DNA of 64,000 bases from Calliopsis andreniformis (GCF_051401765.1 NW_027480464.1:2356001-2420000); one strand, 5' to 3'; shown: positions 39,830 through 54,029, counted from the stretch's first letter. The notes: generated from the sequence alone by a model not told the origin. Program-made: numbers and translations.

Positions 39830-42800
39830 ATACTTAATCCTCAATCCACAATCCTCAACCTTCAATACTCAATACTCAATCTTCAATCCTCAATCCTCAA
39901 TCCTCAATCCTCAATCCTCAATACTCAATCCTCAATCCTCAATATTCAATCCTCAATACTCAATCTTCAATCATCAATCCTCAATCCTCAATTCTCAGTC
40001 GTCAATCCTCAGTCATCAATCCTCAATCTTCAATACTCAATCGTCAATCATTAGTCCTCAATCGTCAATCCTCAATCCTCGTTCCTCAAACCTCAATCCT
40101 CAACCCTCAGTCTTCATCCTCCATACTCAAACCTCAATCCTCAACCCTCAATATTCAATCATCAATACTCAATCTTCAATCCTCAATCCTCAGACCTCAA
40201 TCCTCAATCCTCATTCTTCAATCCTAAATACCCAATCATCAATCTTCAATCCGCAATCCTCAATCCTCAATCCTCAATCCTCAATCCTCAATCTTCAACC
40301 CTGAATCCACAATCCTCAATACTCAATCCTCAATCTTCAATCCTCAATACTCAATCTTCAACCCTCAATCCTCAATCCTCAATCCTCAATCCTCAATCTT
40401 CAATCCTCAACACTCAATCTTCAATCCTCAATCCTCAATCCTCAATCCTCAATCCTCAATCCTCATTCTTCAACCCTCAATACCCAATCCTCAATCTTCA
40501 ATCCTCAATCCTCAATCCTCAATCCTAATTCCTCAATCCTCATTCTTCAATCCTCAATACCCAATTCTCAATTTCAATCCTCAATCCTCAATCCTCATTT
40601 CTCAATCCTCAATCCTCAACCCTCAGCCCTCATCCTCCATCCTCAATCCTCAATCCACAATCCTCGATCTTCAATCCTCAATTCTCAATCTTCAATCCTC
40701 GATCCTCAATCATCAATCCTCAATCCCCAATCCTCAGGCATCAATACTCAACCTTCAATGCTCAATCCTCAATCTTGAATCCTCAATCCTCATTCCCCAA
40801 CCCTCAGTCCTCATTCCTCAAACCTCAATCCTCAACCCTCAGTCCTCATACTCAATTCTCAATTCTCAATCCTCAATCCTCAATCCTCAATCTTCAATCC
40901 TCAATAGTCAATCTCCAATCCTCAATCCTCAATCCTCGATCCTCAATCCTCAGGCATCAATACTCAATCTTCAATACTCAATCCTCAATCCTCAATCCTC
41001 AATCCTCAATCCTCAAACCTCAATCCTCAATCATCAATATTCAATCATCAATACTCAATCTTCGATCCTCAATCCTCAATCCTCAATCCTCAATCCTCAA
41101 TCCTCAATCCTCAATCCTCAATCCTCAATCCTCAATCCTCAATCCACAATCCTCAGCCTTCAATACTCAATAATCAATTTCCAATCCTAGATCCTCAATC
41201 CTCAATCCTCAATCCTCAATCCTCAATCCTCAATCTTCAATCCCCAATACTCAATCTTCAATCCTCAATCCTCAATACTCAATCCTCAATCCTCAAGCCT
41301 CAGGCATCAATACTCAATCTTCAATACTCAATCCTCAATCCTCAATCCTCTATCCTCAATCCTCAACCATCAATCCTCATTCCTCAAACCTCAATCCTCA
41401 ACCCTCAGTCCTCATCCTCAATTCTCAATTCTCAATCCTCAATCCTCAGTCCTCAATATTCAATCATCAATATTCAATCTTCAATCCTCAATCCTCAATC
41501 CTCAATCCTCGATCCCCAATCCTCAATTTTCAATCCTGAATCCTCAATCCTCAATACTCAATCCTCAATCTTCAATCCTCAATACCCAATCTTCAATCCT
41601 CAATCCTCAATCCTCAATCCTCAATCCTCAATCCTCAATCCTCAATCCTCAATCCTCAATCCTCAGGCATCAGTACTCAATCTACAATATTCAATCCACA
41701 ATCCTCAATCCTCAATCCTCAGGCATCAAAACTCAATCTACAATATTCAATCCACAATCCTTAATCCTCAATCCACAATCCTCAACCTTCAATACTAAAT
41801 ACTCAATCTTCAATCCTCAATCCTCAATCCTCAATCCTCAATCCTCAATCCTCAATCCTCAATCCTCAATATTCAATCCTCAATACTCAATCTTCAATCA
41901 TCAATCCTCAATCCTCAATTCTCAGTCGTCAAGCCTCAGTCATCAATCCTCAATCTTCAATACTCAATCGTCAATCCTTAGTCCTCAATCCTCAATCCTC
42001 GATCCTCGTTCCTCAAACCTCAATCCTCAACCGTCAGTCTTCATCCTCAATCCTCAAACCTCAATCCTCAACCCTCAATATTCAATCATCAATACTCAAT
42101 CTTCAATCCTCAATCCTCAAACCTCAATCCTCAATCCTCATTCTTCAATACTAAACACCCAATACTCAATCCTCAATCCTCAATCCTCAATCCTCAATCC
42201 TCAATCTTCAACCCTGAATCCTCAATCCTCAATACTCAATCCTCAATCTTCAATCCACAATACTCAATCTTCAATCCTCAATCCTCAATCCTCAATCCTC
42301 AATATTCAATCATCATACTCAATCTTCAATCGTCAATCCTCAATCCTCAATTCTCAATCCTCAATCCTCAATCCTCAATCCTTAATCCTCAATCCTCAAT
42401 CCTCAATCCTCAATCCTCAATTCTCAGTCGTCAATCCTCAGTCATCAATCCTCAATCTTCAATACTCAATCGTCAATCCTTAGTCCTCAATCCTCAATCC
42501 TGAATCATCGTTCCTCAAACCTCAATCCTCAACCCTCAGTCTTCATCCTCAATCCTCAAACCTCAATCCTCAATCCTCAATATTCAATCATCAATACTCT
42601 ATCTTCAATCCACAATACTCAAACCTCAATCCTCAATCCACATTCTTCAATCCTAAATACCCAATCCTTAATCTTCAATCCTCAATCCTCAATCCTCAAT
42701 TCTCAATCCTCAATCCTAAATCCTCAGACCTCAAACATCAATATTCAACCCTCAGACCTCGTCCTCAATCCACAACCCTCAATCCTCAGTCCTCAATATT

Positions 42801-44660
42801 CAATCATAAATATTCAATCTTCAATCCTCAATCCTCAATCCTCAATCCTCAATCCTCAATCCTCAGTCTTCAACCCTGAATCCTCAATACTCAATCCTCA
42901 ATCTTCAATCCTCAATACTCAATCTTCAATCCTCAATCCTCAATCGTCAATCCTCAATCCTCAATTTTCAATCCTCAACACTCAATCTTCAATCCTCAAT
43001 CCTCAATCCTCAATCCTCAATCCTCATTCTTCAATCCTCAATACCCAATCCTCAATCTTCAGTCCTCAATCCTCAATCCTCAATCCTAATTCCTCAATCC
43101 TCATTCTTCAATCCTCAATACCCAATCCTCAATTTCTATCCTCAATCCTCAATCCTCATTTCTCAATCCTCAACCCTCAACCCTCAGCCCTCATCCTCCA
43201 TCCTCAGTACTCAATCCTCTATCCTCAATCTTCAATCCTCAATACTCAATCTTCAATCCTCATACCTCAATCCTCAATCCTCAATCCTCAATCTTCAATC
43301 CTCAAACATCAATCCTCAATTCTCAATCCTCAATCCTCAGTCCTCAGTCGTCGAACCTCAATCCCCGACCCTTAGCACTCATCCTCAATCCTCGTTCCTC
43401 AATCCTCAATCCTCAAACCTAAATCCTCTACCGTCACTCCTCGTCCTCAATCCTCAAACCTCAATCCTCAATCCTCAATATTCAATCATCAATACTCAAT
43501 CCTGAATCTTCAATCCTCAATACCCAATCTTCAATCCTCAATCCTCAATCCTCAATCCTCAATCCTCGATCTTCAATCCTCAACACTAATCTTCAATCCT
43601 CAATCCCCAATCCTCAATCCTCAATCCTCATTCTTCAATCCTCAATACCCAATCCTCAATCTTCAATCCTCAATCCTCAATCCTCAATCCTAATTCCTCA
43701 ATCCTCATTCTTCAATCCTCAATACCCAATCCTCAATTTCAATCCTCAATCCTCAATCCTCATTTCTCAATCCTCAATCTTCAACCCTCAGCCCTCATCC
43801 TCCATCCTCAGTACTCAATCCTCATTCCTCAATCCTCAATCCTCAATCCTCAATCTTCAATCGCCAATACTCAATCTGCAATCCCCAATACTCAAACCTC
43901 AATCCTCAATCCTCATTACTCAATCCTCAATACCCAATCCTCAATCCTCAATCCTCAATCCTCAATCCTCAATATTCAATCATCAATACTCAATCTTGAA
44001 TACTCAATCTTCAATCCTCAATACTCAACTTTCAATCCTCAATCCTCAATCCTCAATCCTCAATCCTCAATCCTCAGGCATCAATACTCAATCTACTATA
44101 TTCAATCCACAATACTCAATCCTCAATCCTCAGGCATCAAAACTCAATCTACAATATTCAATCCACAATACTTAATCCTCAATCCACAATCCTCAACCTT
44201 CAATACTCAATACTCAATCTTCAATCCTCAATCCTCAATCCTCAATCCTCAATCCTCAATCCTCAATCCTCAGTATTCAATCCTCAATACTCAATCTTCA
44301 ATCATCAATCCTCAATCCTCAATTCTCAGTCGTCAATCCTCAGTCATCAATCCTCAATCTTCAATACTCAATCGTCAATCCTTAGTCCTCAATCCTCAAT
44401 CCTCGATCCTCGTTCCTCAAACCTCAATCCTCAACCCTCAGTCATCATCCTCAATCCTCAAACCTCAATCCTCAACCCTCAATATTCAATCATCAATACT
44501 CAATCTTCAATCCTCAATCCTCAAACCTCAATCCTCAATCCTCATTCTTCAATACTAAACACCCAATCCTCAATCCTCAATCCTCAATCCTCAATCCTCA
44601 ATCCTCAATCTTCAACCCTGAATCCTCAATCCTCAATACTCAATCCTCAATCTTCAATCC
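39830..44660. repeat. Higher-order block D2 (about 4.8 kb)
   Basis: This is the paralog of D1. Diagnostic differences include CTACTATATTC near 44,090 where D1 has CTACAATATTC, TCAGTCGTC near 44,320 where D1 has TCAGTTGTC, and a 70-bp shortening near 42,420. It carries the last CG-bearing box of the window, at 43,348. The divergence is greater than between blocks A and B, so this duplication is probably older. Confidence 0.82.
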
Positions 44661-46439
44661 TCAATACTCAATCTTCAATCCTCAATCCTCAATCCTCAAT
44701 CCTCAATATTCAATCATCAATACTCAATCTTCAATCCTCAATCCTCAATCCTCAATTCTCAATCCTCAATCCTCAATCCTCAATCCTTAATCCTCAATCC
44801 TCAATCCTCAATCCTCAATCCTCAATCCTCAATCCTCAATCCTCAATCCTGAATCCGCAATATTCAATCCTCAATACTCAGTCTTCAAACAGCAATCCTC
44901 AATCCTCAATTCTCAGTCGTCAATCCTCAGTCATCAATCCTCAATCTTCAATACTCAATCGTCAATCCTTAGTCCTCAATCCTCAACCTCAATCCTCGTT
45001 CCTCAAACCTCAATCCTCAACCCTCAGTCTTCATCCTCAATCCTCAAACCTCAATCCTCAATCCTCAATATTCAATCATCAATACTCAATCTTCAATCCT
45101 CAATCCTCAAACCTCAATCCTCAATCCTCATTCTTCAATCCTAAATACCCAATCCTCAATCTTCAATCCTCAATCCTCAATCCTCAATTCTCAATCCTCA
45201 GACCTCAAACATAAATATTCAATCCTCTTCCTCAATCCACAACCCTCAATCCTCAGTCCTCAATATTCAATCATCAATATTCAATCATCAATATTCAATC
45301 TTCAATCCTCAATCCTCAATCCTCAATCCTCAATCCTCAATCCTCAATCTTCAACCCTGAATCCTCAATCCTCAATACTGAATCCTCAATCTTCAATCCT
45401 CAATACTCAATCTTCAATCCTCAATCCTCAATCCTCAATCCTCAATCTTCAATCCTCAACACTCAATCTTCAATCCTCAATCCTCTATCCTCAATCCTCA
45501 ATCCTCATTCTTCTATCCTCAATACCCAACCCTCAATCTTCAATCCTCAATCCTCAATCCTCAATCCTAATTCCTCAACCCTCATTCTTCAATCGTCAAT
45601 ACCCAATCCTCAATTTCAATCCTCAAACCGCAATCCTCATTTCTCAATCCTCAATCCTCAGCCCTCAGCCATCATCCTCCATCCTCAGTACACAATACAC
45701 TATCCTCAATCTTCAATCCTCAATACTCAGCCTTCAATCGTCATTCCTCAATCCTCAATCCTCAATCCTCAACCTTCTATCCTCAACACTCAATCTGCAA
45801 TCCTCAATCCTCAAACCTCAATCCTCAATCCTCATTCCTCAATCCTCAATACCCAATCCTCAATCCTCAATCCTCAATCCTCAATTCTCAATCTTCAATC
45901 CTCGATCCTCAATCATCAATCCTCAATCCTCAATCCTCAGGCATCAATACTCAATCTTCAATGCTCAATCCTCAATCCTCAATCATCATTACCCAACACT
46001 CAATCCTCAGTCCTCAAACCTCAATCCTCAACCTTCAGTCCTCATACTCAATTCTCAATTCTCAATCCTCAATCCTCAATCCTCAATCTTCAATCCTCAA
46101 TAATGAATCTCCAATCCTCAATCCTCAATCCTCGATACTGAATCCTCAGGCATCAATTCTCAATCCTCAATCCTCAATCCTCAGGCATCAATACTCAATC
46201 TACAATATTCAATCCACAATCCTTAATCCTCAATCCACAATCCTCAACCTTCTATACTCAATACTCAATCTTCAATCCTCAATCCTCAATCCTCAATCCT
46301 CAATCCTCAATCCTCAATCCTCAATATTCAATCCTCAATACTCAATCTTCAATCATCAATCCTCAATCCTCAATTCTCAGTCGTCAATCCTCAGTCATAA
46401 ATCCTCAATCTTCAATACTCAATCGTCAATCCTTAGTCC

Positions 46440-47192
46440 TCAATCCTCAGTCCTCAATCCTCGTTCCTCAAACCTCAATCCTCAACCCTCAGTCTTCATC
46501 CTCAATCCTCAAACCTCAATCCTCAACCCTCAATATTCAATCATCAATACTCAATCTTCAATCCTCAATCCTCAAACCTCAATCCTCAATCCTCATTCTT
46601 CAATCCTAAATACCCAATCCTCAATCTTCAATCCGCAATCCTCAATCCTCAATCCTCAATCCTCAATCCTCAATCTTCAACCCTGAATCCACAATCCTCA
46701 ATACTCAATCCTCAATCTTCAATCCTCAATACTCAATCTTCAATCCTCAATCCTCAATCCTCAATCCTCAATCCTCAATCTTCAATCCTCAACACTCAAT
46801 CTTCAATCCTCAATCCTCAATCCTCAATCCTCAATCCTCGTTCCTCAAACCTCAATCCTCAACCCTCAGTCTTCATCCTCAATCCTCAAACCTCAATCCT
46901 CAACCCTCAATATTCAATCATCAATACTCAATCTTCAATCCTCAATCCTCAAACCTCAATCCTCAATCCTCATTCTTCAATCCTAAATACCCAATCCTCA
47001 ATCTTCAATCCGCAATCCTCAATCCTCAATCCTCAATCCTCAATCCTCAATCTTCAACCCTGAATCCACAATCCTCAATACTCAATCCTCAATCTTCAAT
47101 CCTCAATACTCAATCTTCAATCCTCAATCCTCAATCCTCAATCCTCAATCCTCAATCTTCAATCCTCAACACTCAATCTTCAATCCTCAATC
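46440..47192. repeat. 377-bp tandem duplication
   Basis: The segment starting at the TCGTTCCTCA marker at 46,461 is repeated immediately from 46,838, 377 bp later. Both copies run through the CAGTCTTCATCC, AAATACCCAATCC, CCGCAATCC and CCCTGAATCCACAATCC variants. The period is not a multiple of seven (it includes 6-nt units such as TCATCC), so the junction is a true block copy and not a heptamer slip. Confidence 0.8.
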
Positions 47193-49140
47193 CTCAATCC
47201 TCAATCCTCAATCCTCATTCTTCAACCCTCAATACCCAATCCTCAATCTTCAATCCTCAATCCTCAATCCTCAATCCTAATTCCTCAATCCTCATTCTTC
47301 AATCCTCAATACCCAATCCTCAATTTCAATCCTCAATCCTCAACCCTCATTTCTCAATCCTCAATCCTCAACCCTCAGCCCTCATCCTCCATCCTCAATC
47401 CTCAATCCACAATCCTCGATCTTCAATCCTCAATTCTCAATCTTCAATCCTCGATCCTCAATCATCAATCCTCAATCCTCAATCCTCAGGCATCAATACT
47501 CAACCTTCAATGCTCAATCCTCAATCCTCAATCCTCAATCCTCATTCCCCAACCCTCAGTCCTCATTCCTCAAACCTCAATCCTCAACCCTCAGTCCTCA
47601 TACTCAATTCTCAATTCTCAATCCTCAATCCTCAATCCTCAATCTTCAATCCTCAATAGTCAATCTCCAATCCTCAATCCTCAATCCTCGATCCTCAATC
47701 CTCAGGCATCAATACTCAATCTTCAATACTCAATCCTCAATCCTCAATCCTCAATCCTCAATCCGCAAACCTCAATCCTCAATCCTCAATATTCAATCAT
47801 CAATACTCAATCTTCGATCCTCAATCCTCAATCCTCAATCCTCAATCCTCAATCCTCAATCCTCAATCCTCAATCATCAATCCTCAATCCTCAATCCACA
47901 ATCCTCAGCCTTCAATACTCAATAATCAATTTCCAATCCTAGATCCTCTATCCTCAATCCTCAATCGTCAATCCTCAATCCTCATTCTTCAATCCTCAAT
48001 ATTCAATCATCAATACTCAATCTTCAATCCTCAATCCTCAATCCTCAATCCTCAATCCTCAATCCTCAATATTCAATCATCAATACGCAATCTTCAACCC
48101 TCAATCTTCAATCCTCAATAGTCAATCTTCAATCCTCAATCCTCAATCCTCAATCCTCAATCCTCAATCCTCAATCCTCAGGTATCAATACTCAATCTAC
48201 AATATTCAATCCTCAATCCTTAATCCTCAATCCACAATCCTCAACCTTCAATACTCAATACTCAATCTTCAATCCTCAATCCTCAATCCTCAATCCTCAA
48301 TCCTCAATCCTCAATCCTCAATATTCAATCCTCAATACTCAACCTTCAATCATCAATCCTCAATCCTCAATTCTCAGTCGTCAATCCTCAGTCATCATTC
48401 CTCAATCTTCAATACTCAATCGTCAATCCTTAGTCCTCAATCCTCAATCCTCAATCCTCGTTCCTCAAACCTCAATCCTCAAACCTCAGACTTCATCCTC
48501 AATCCTCAAACCTCATTCCTCAATCCTCAATATTCAATCATCAATACTCAATCTTCAATCCTCAATCCTAAAACCTCAATCCTCAATCCTCATTCTTCAA
48601 TCCTAAATACCCAATCCTCAATCTTCAATCCTCAATCCTCAATACTCAATTCTCAATCCTCAATCCTTAATCCTCAGACCTCAAACGTCAATATTCAACC
48701 CTCAGTCCTCGTCCTTAATCCACAACCCTCAATCCTCAGTCCTCAATATTCAATCATCAATATTCAATCTTCAATCCTCAATCCGAAATCCTCAATCCTC
48801 AATCCTCAATCCTCAATCTTCAACCCTGAATCCTCAATCCTCAATACTCAATCCTCAATCTTCAATCCTCAATACTCAATCTTCAATCCTCAATCCTCAA
48901 TCCTCATTCCTCAATATTCAATCATCAATACTCAATCTTCAATCCTCAATCCTCAATCCTCAATTCTCAATCCTCAATCCTCAATCCTCAATCCTCAATC
49001 CTCAATACTCAATCCACAATCCTCAACCTTCTATACTCAATAATCAATCTCCAATCCTAGATCCTCAATCCTCAATCCTCAATCCTCAATCCTCAATCCT
49101 CAATCCTCAATATTCAATCATCAATACTCAATCTTCAAAC
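47050..49140. repeat. Higher-order block F2
   Basis: This is the paralog of 28,430-30,550 at about 18.6-kb offset, the longest-range block similarity I noticed. It differs by scattered substitutions, such as ATCCGAAATCC near 48,782 where F1 has the regular heptamer. Confidence 0.75.
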
Positions 49141-49569
49141 CTCAATCTTCAATCCTCAATACTCAATCTTCAATCCTCAATCCTCAATCCTCAATCCTCA
49201 ATCCTCAATCCTCAGGCATCAATACTCAATCTACAATATTCAATCCTCAATCCTTAATCCTCAATCCACAATCCTCAGCCTTCAATACTCAATACTCAAT
49301 CTTCAATCCTCAATCCTCAATCCTCAATCCTCAATCCTCAATCCTCAATCCGCAATATTCAATCCCCAATACTCAATCTTCAATCATCAATCCTCAATCC
49401 TCAATTCTCAGTCGTCAATCCTCAGTCATCAATCCTCAATCTTCAATACTCAATCGTCAATCCTAAGTCCTCAATCCTCAAACCTCAATCCTCGTTCCTC
49501 AAACCTCAATCCTCAACCCCCAGTCTTCATCCTGAATCCTCAAACCTCAATCCTCAATCCTCAATATTC
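48440..49569. repeat. Higher-order block H1 (1.13 kb)
   Basis: This is collinear with 52,900-54,029 at a constant 4,460-bp offset (CTTCATCCTC at 48,491 and 52,951; CCTGAATCCT at 49,531 and 53,991). I saw only one substitution, CCCTCAGTCC against CCCCCAGTCC near 48,700 / 53,160. Near-identity marks it as a recent copy. Confidence 0.82.
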
Positions 49570-52500
49570 AATCATCAATACTAAATCTTCAATCCTCAAT
49601 CCTCAAACCTCAATCCTCAATCCTCATTCTTCAATCCTAAATACCCAATACTTAATCTTCAATCCTCAGTCCTCAATCCTCAATTCTCAATCCTCAATCC
49701 TTAATCCTCAGACGCCAAACATTAATATTCAACCCTCAGTCCTCGTCCTCAATCCACAACCCTCAATCCTCAGTCCTCAATATTCAATCATCAATATTCA
49801 ATCTTCAATCCTTAATCCTCAATCCTCGTTTCCTCAATCCTCAATCCTCAATCTTCAACCCTGAATCCTCAATCCTCAATACTCAATCCTCAACCTTCAA
49901 TCTTCAATACTCAATCTTCAATCCTCAATCCTCAATCGTCAATCCTCAATCCTCAATCTTCAATCCTCAACACTCAATCTTCAATCCTCAATCCTCAATC
50001 CTCAGTCCTCAATCCTCATTCTTCAATCCTCAATACCCAATCCTCAATCTTCAATCCTCAATCCTCAAACCTCAATCCTAATTCCTCAATCCTCATTCTT
50101 CAATCCTCAATACCCAATCCTCAATTTCAATCCTCAATCCTCAATCTTCATTTCTCAATCCTCAATCCTCAACCCTCAGCCCTCATCCTCCATCCTCAGT
50201 ACTCAATCCTCTATCCTCAATCTTCAATAGTCAATACTCAATCTTCAATCCTCATTCCTCAATCCTCAATCCTCAATCCTCAATCTTCAATCCTCAATAC
50301 TCAATCTGCAATCCTCAATCCTCAAACCTCAATTCTCAATCCTCATTCCTCAATCCTCAATACCCAATCCTCAATCCTCAATCCTCAATCCTCAATCCTC
50401 AATATTCAATCATCAATACTCAATCTTCAATCCTCAATCTTCAATCCTCAGTACTCAACCTTCAATCCTCAATCCTCAATCCTCAATCGCCAATCCTCAA
50501 TGCTCAGGTATCAATACTCAATCTACAATATTCAATCCACAATCCTTAATCCTCAATCCACAATCCTCAACCTTCAATACTCAATACTCAATCTTCAATC
50601 CTCAATCCTCAATCCTCAATCCTCAATACTCAATCCTCAATCCTCAATATTCAATCCTCAATACTCAATCCTCAATCCTCAATACTCAATCCTCAATCCT
50701 CATTCATCAACCCTCAATACCCAATCCTCAATCTTCAATCCTCAATCCTCAATCCTCAATCCTAATTCCTCAATCCTCATTCTCCAATCCTCAATACCCA
50801 ATCCTCAATTTCAATCCTCAATCCTCAATCCTCATTTCTCAATCCTCAATCCTCAACCCTCAGCCCTCATCCTCCATCCTCAATCCTCAATCCACAATCC
50901 TCAATCCTCAATCCTCAATATTCAATCATCAATACTCAATCTTCGATCCTCAATCCTCAATCCTCAATCCGCAATCCTCAATCCTCAATCCTCAATCCTC
51001 AATCCTCAATCCTCAATCCTCAATCCACAATCCTCAGCCTTCAATACTCAATAATCAATTTCCAATCCTAGATCCTCAATCCTCAATCCTCAATCCTCAA
51101 TCCTCAATCCTCATTCTTCAATCCTCAATATTCAATCATCAATACTCAATCTTCAATCCTCAATCCTGAATCCTCAATCCTCAATCCTCAATCCTCAATC
51201 CTCAATATTCAATCATCAATTCGCAATCTTCAACCCTCAATCTTCAATCCTCAATAGTCAATCTTCAATCCTCAATCCTCAATCCTCAATCCTCAATCCT
51301 CAATCCTCAATCCTCAATCCTCAGTTATCAATACTCAATCTACAATATTCAATCCTCAATCCTTAATCCTCAATCCACAATCCTCAACCTTCAATACTCA
51401 ATACTCAATCTTCAATCCTCAGACCTCAATCCTCAATCTTCATTCTTCAATCCTAAATACCCAATCCTCAATCTTCAATCCGCAATCCTCAATCCTCAAT
51501 CCTCAATACCCAATCCTCAATCTTCAATCCTCAATCCTCAATACTCAATTCCCAATCCTCAATCCTTAATCCTCAGACCTCAAACGTCAATATTCAACCC
51601 TCAGTCCTCGTCCTCAATCCACAACCCTCAATCCTCAGTCCTCAATATTCAATCATCAATATTCAATCTTCAATCCTCAATCCTCAATCCTCAATCCTCA
51701 ATCCTCAATCCTCAATCTTCAACCCTGAATCCTCAATCCTCAATACTCAATCCTCAATCTTCAATCCTCAATACTCAATCTTCAATCCTCAATCCTCAAT
51801 CCTCAATCCTCAATATTCAATCATCAATACTCAATCTTCAATCCTCAATCCTCAATCCTCAATTCTCAATCCTCAATCCTCAATCCTCAATCCTCAATCC
51901 TCAATCCTCAATCCACAATCCTCAACCTTCTATACTCAATAATCAATCTCCAATCCTAGATCCTCAATCCTCAATCCTCAATCCTCAATCTTCAACCCTG
52001 AATCCTTAATCCTCAATACTCAATACTCAATCTTCAATCCTCGATACTCAATTTCAATCCTCAATCCTCAATCCTCTATCCTCAATCCTCAATCTTCAAC
52101 CCTCAACACTCAATCCTCAATCCTCAATCCTCAATCCTCAATCCTCAACCCTCAATCTTCAATCCTCATTACTAATCTTCAATCCTCAATCCTCAATCCT
52201 CAATCCTCAATCCTCATTCTTCAATCCTCAATACCCAATCCTCAATCTTCAATCCTCAATCCTCAATCCTAATTCCTCAATCCTCATTCTTCAATCCTCA
52301 ATACACAATCCTCAATTTCAATCCTCAATCCTCAATCCTCATTTCTCAATCCTCAATCCTCAACCCTCAGCCCTCATCCTCCATCCTCAATCCTCAATCC
52401 TCAATCCTCCATCTTCAATCCTCAATTCTCAATCTTCAATCCTCGATCCTCAATCATCAATCCTCTATCCTCAATCCTCAGGCATCAATACTCAATCCTC

Positions 52501-52899
52501 AATGCTCAATCCTCAATCCTCAATCCTCAATCCTCATTCCCCAACCCTCAATCCTCATTCCTCAAACCTCAATCCTCAACTCTCAGTCCTCATACTCAAT
52601 TCTCAATTCTCAATCCTCAATCCTCAATCCTCAATCTTCAATCCTCAATAATCAATCTCCAATCCTCAATCCTCAATCCTCGATCCTCAATCCTCAGGCA
52701 TCAATACTCAATCTTCAATACTCAATCCTCAATCCTCAATCCTCAATCCTCAATCCTCAAAGCTCAATCCTCAATCCTCAATATTCAATCATCAATACTC
52801 AATCTTCAATGCTCAATCCTCAATCCTCAATCCTCACTCCTCAATCCTCAATCCTCAGTATTCAATCATCAATAATCAATCTTCAAACCTCAATCTTCA

Positions 52900-54029
52900 A
52901 TCCTCAATCCTCAATCCTCGTTCCTCAAACCTCAATCCTCAACCCTCAGACTTCATCCTCAATCCTCAAACCTCATTCCTCAATCCTCAATATTCAATCA
53001 TCAATACTCAATCTTCAATCCTCAATCCTAAAACCTCAATCCTCAATCCTCATTCTTCAATCCTAAATACCCAATCCTCAATCTTCAATCCTCAATCCTC
53101 AATACTCAATTCTCAATCCTCAATCCTTAATCCTCAGACCTCAAACGTCAATATTCAACCCCCAGTCCTCGTCCTTAATCCACAACCCTCAATCCTCAGT
53201 CCTCAATATTCAATCATCAATATTCAATCTTCAATCCTCAATCCGAAATCCTCAATCCTCAATCCTCAATCCTCAATCTTCAACCCTGAATCCTCAATCC
53301 TCAATACTCAATCCTCAATCTTCAATCCTCAATACTCAATCTTCAATCCTCAATCCTCAATCCTCATTCCTCAATATTCAATCATCAATACTCAATCTTC
53401 AATCCTCAATCCTCAATCCTCAATTCTCAATCCTCAATCCTCAATCCTCAATCCTCAATCCTCAATACTCAATCCACAATCCTCAACCTTCTATACTCAA
53501 TAATCAATCTCCAATCCTAGATCCTCAATCCTCAATCCTCAATCCTCAATCCTCAATCCTCAATCCTCAATATTCAATCATCAATACTCAATCTTCAAAC
53601 CTCAATCTTCAATCCTCAATACTCAATCTTCAATCCTCAATCCTCAATCCTCAATCCTCAATCCTCAATCCTCAGGCATCAATACTCAATCTACAATATT
53701 CAATCCTCAATCCTTAATCCTCAATCCACAATCCTCAGCCTTCAATACTCAATACTCAATCTTCAATCCTCAATCCTCAATCCTCAATCCTCAATCCTCA
53801 ATCCTCAATCCGCAATATTCAATCCCCAATACTCAATCTTCAATCATCAATCCTCAATCCTCAATTCTCAGTCGTCAATCCTCAGTCATCAATCCTCAAT
53901 CTTCAATACTCAATCGTCAATCCTAAGTCCTCAATCCTCAAACCTCAATCCTCGTTCCTCAAACCTCAATCCTCAACCCCCAGTCTTCATCCTGAATCCT
54001 CAAACCTCAATCCTCAATCCTCAATATTC
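52900..54029. repeat. Higher-order block H2 (1.13 kb), ends at the domain boundary
   Basis: This is the paralog of 48,440-49,569. Its right end coincides with the change from domain-1 to domain-2 variants near 54,030: H1 continues ATATTCAATCATC while H2 continues ATATTCATTCCTC. The boundary between the two satellite subfamilies is therefore also a recombination breakpoint. Confidence 0.82.

Larger units (their letters stand above)
1351..43380 (+). repeat. CG-bearing box family, TCGTCGAA...CCCCGACGCTTAGCA (24 copies)
   Basis: This is the most G- and CpG-rich word in the array, about 35 bp long. It runs from TCGTCGAAT or TCGTCGAAC through CCCCGACGCTTAGCAC or CCCCGACCCTTAGCAC. Copies start at 1351, 2340, 3776, 4299, 5736, 6425, 6948, 8385, 9165, 10601, 11124, 12561, 13250, 13773, 15210, 16646, 16862, 20532, 22620, 24056, 24279, 25736, 34214 and 43348. 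None follows 43.4 kb. Two subtypes alternate (ACGCTTAGC and ACCCTTAGC). Most copies are explained by block duplication. A protein-binding role cannot be shown from sequence. Confidence 0.85.
44661..54029. repeat. Heptamer satellite, right part of domain 1
   Basis: This is continuous satellite made of domain-1 words without any CG-bearing box. It includes a 377-bp tandem duplication (46,440-47,192), block F2 (47,050-49,140) and the 1.13-kb pair at 48,440-49,569 and 52,900-54,029. Everything that can be seen is repeat. Confidence 0.9.
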
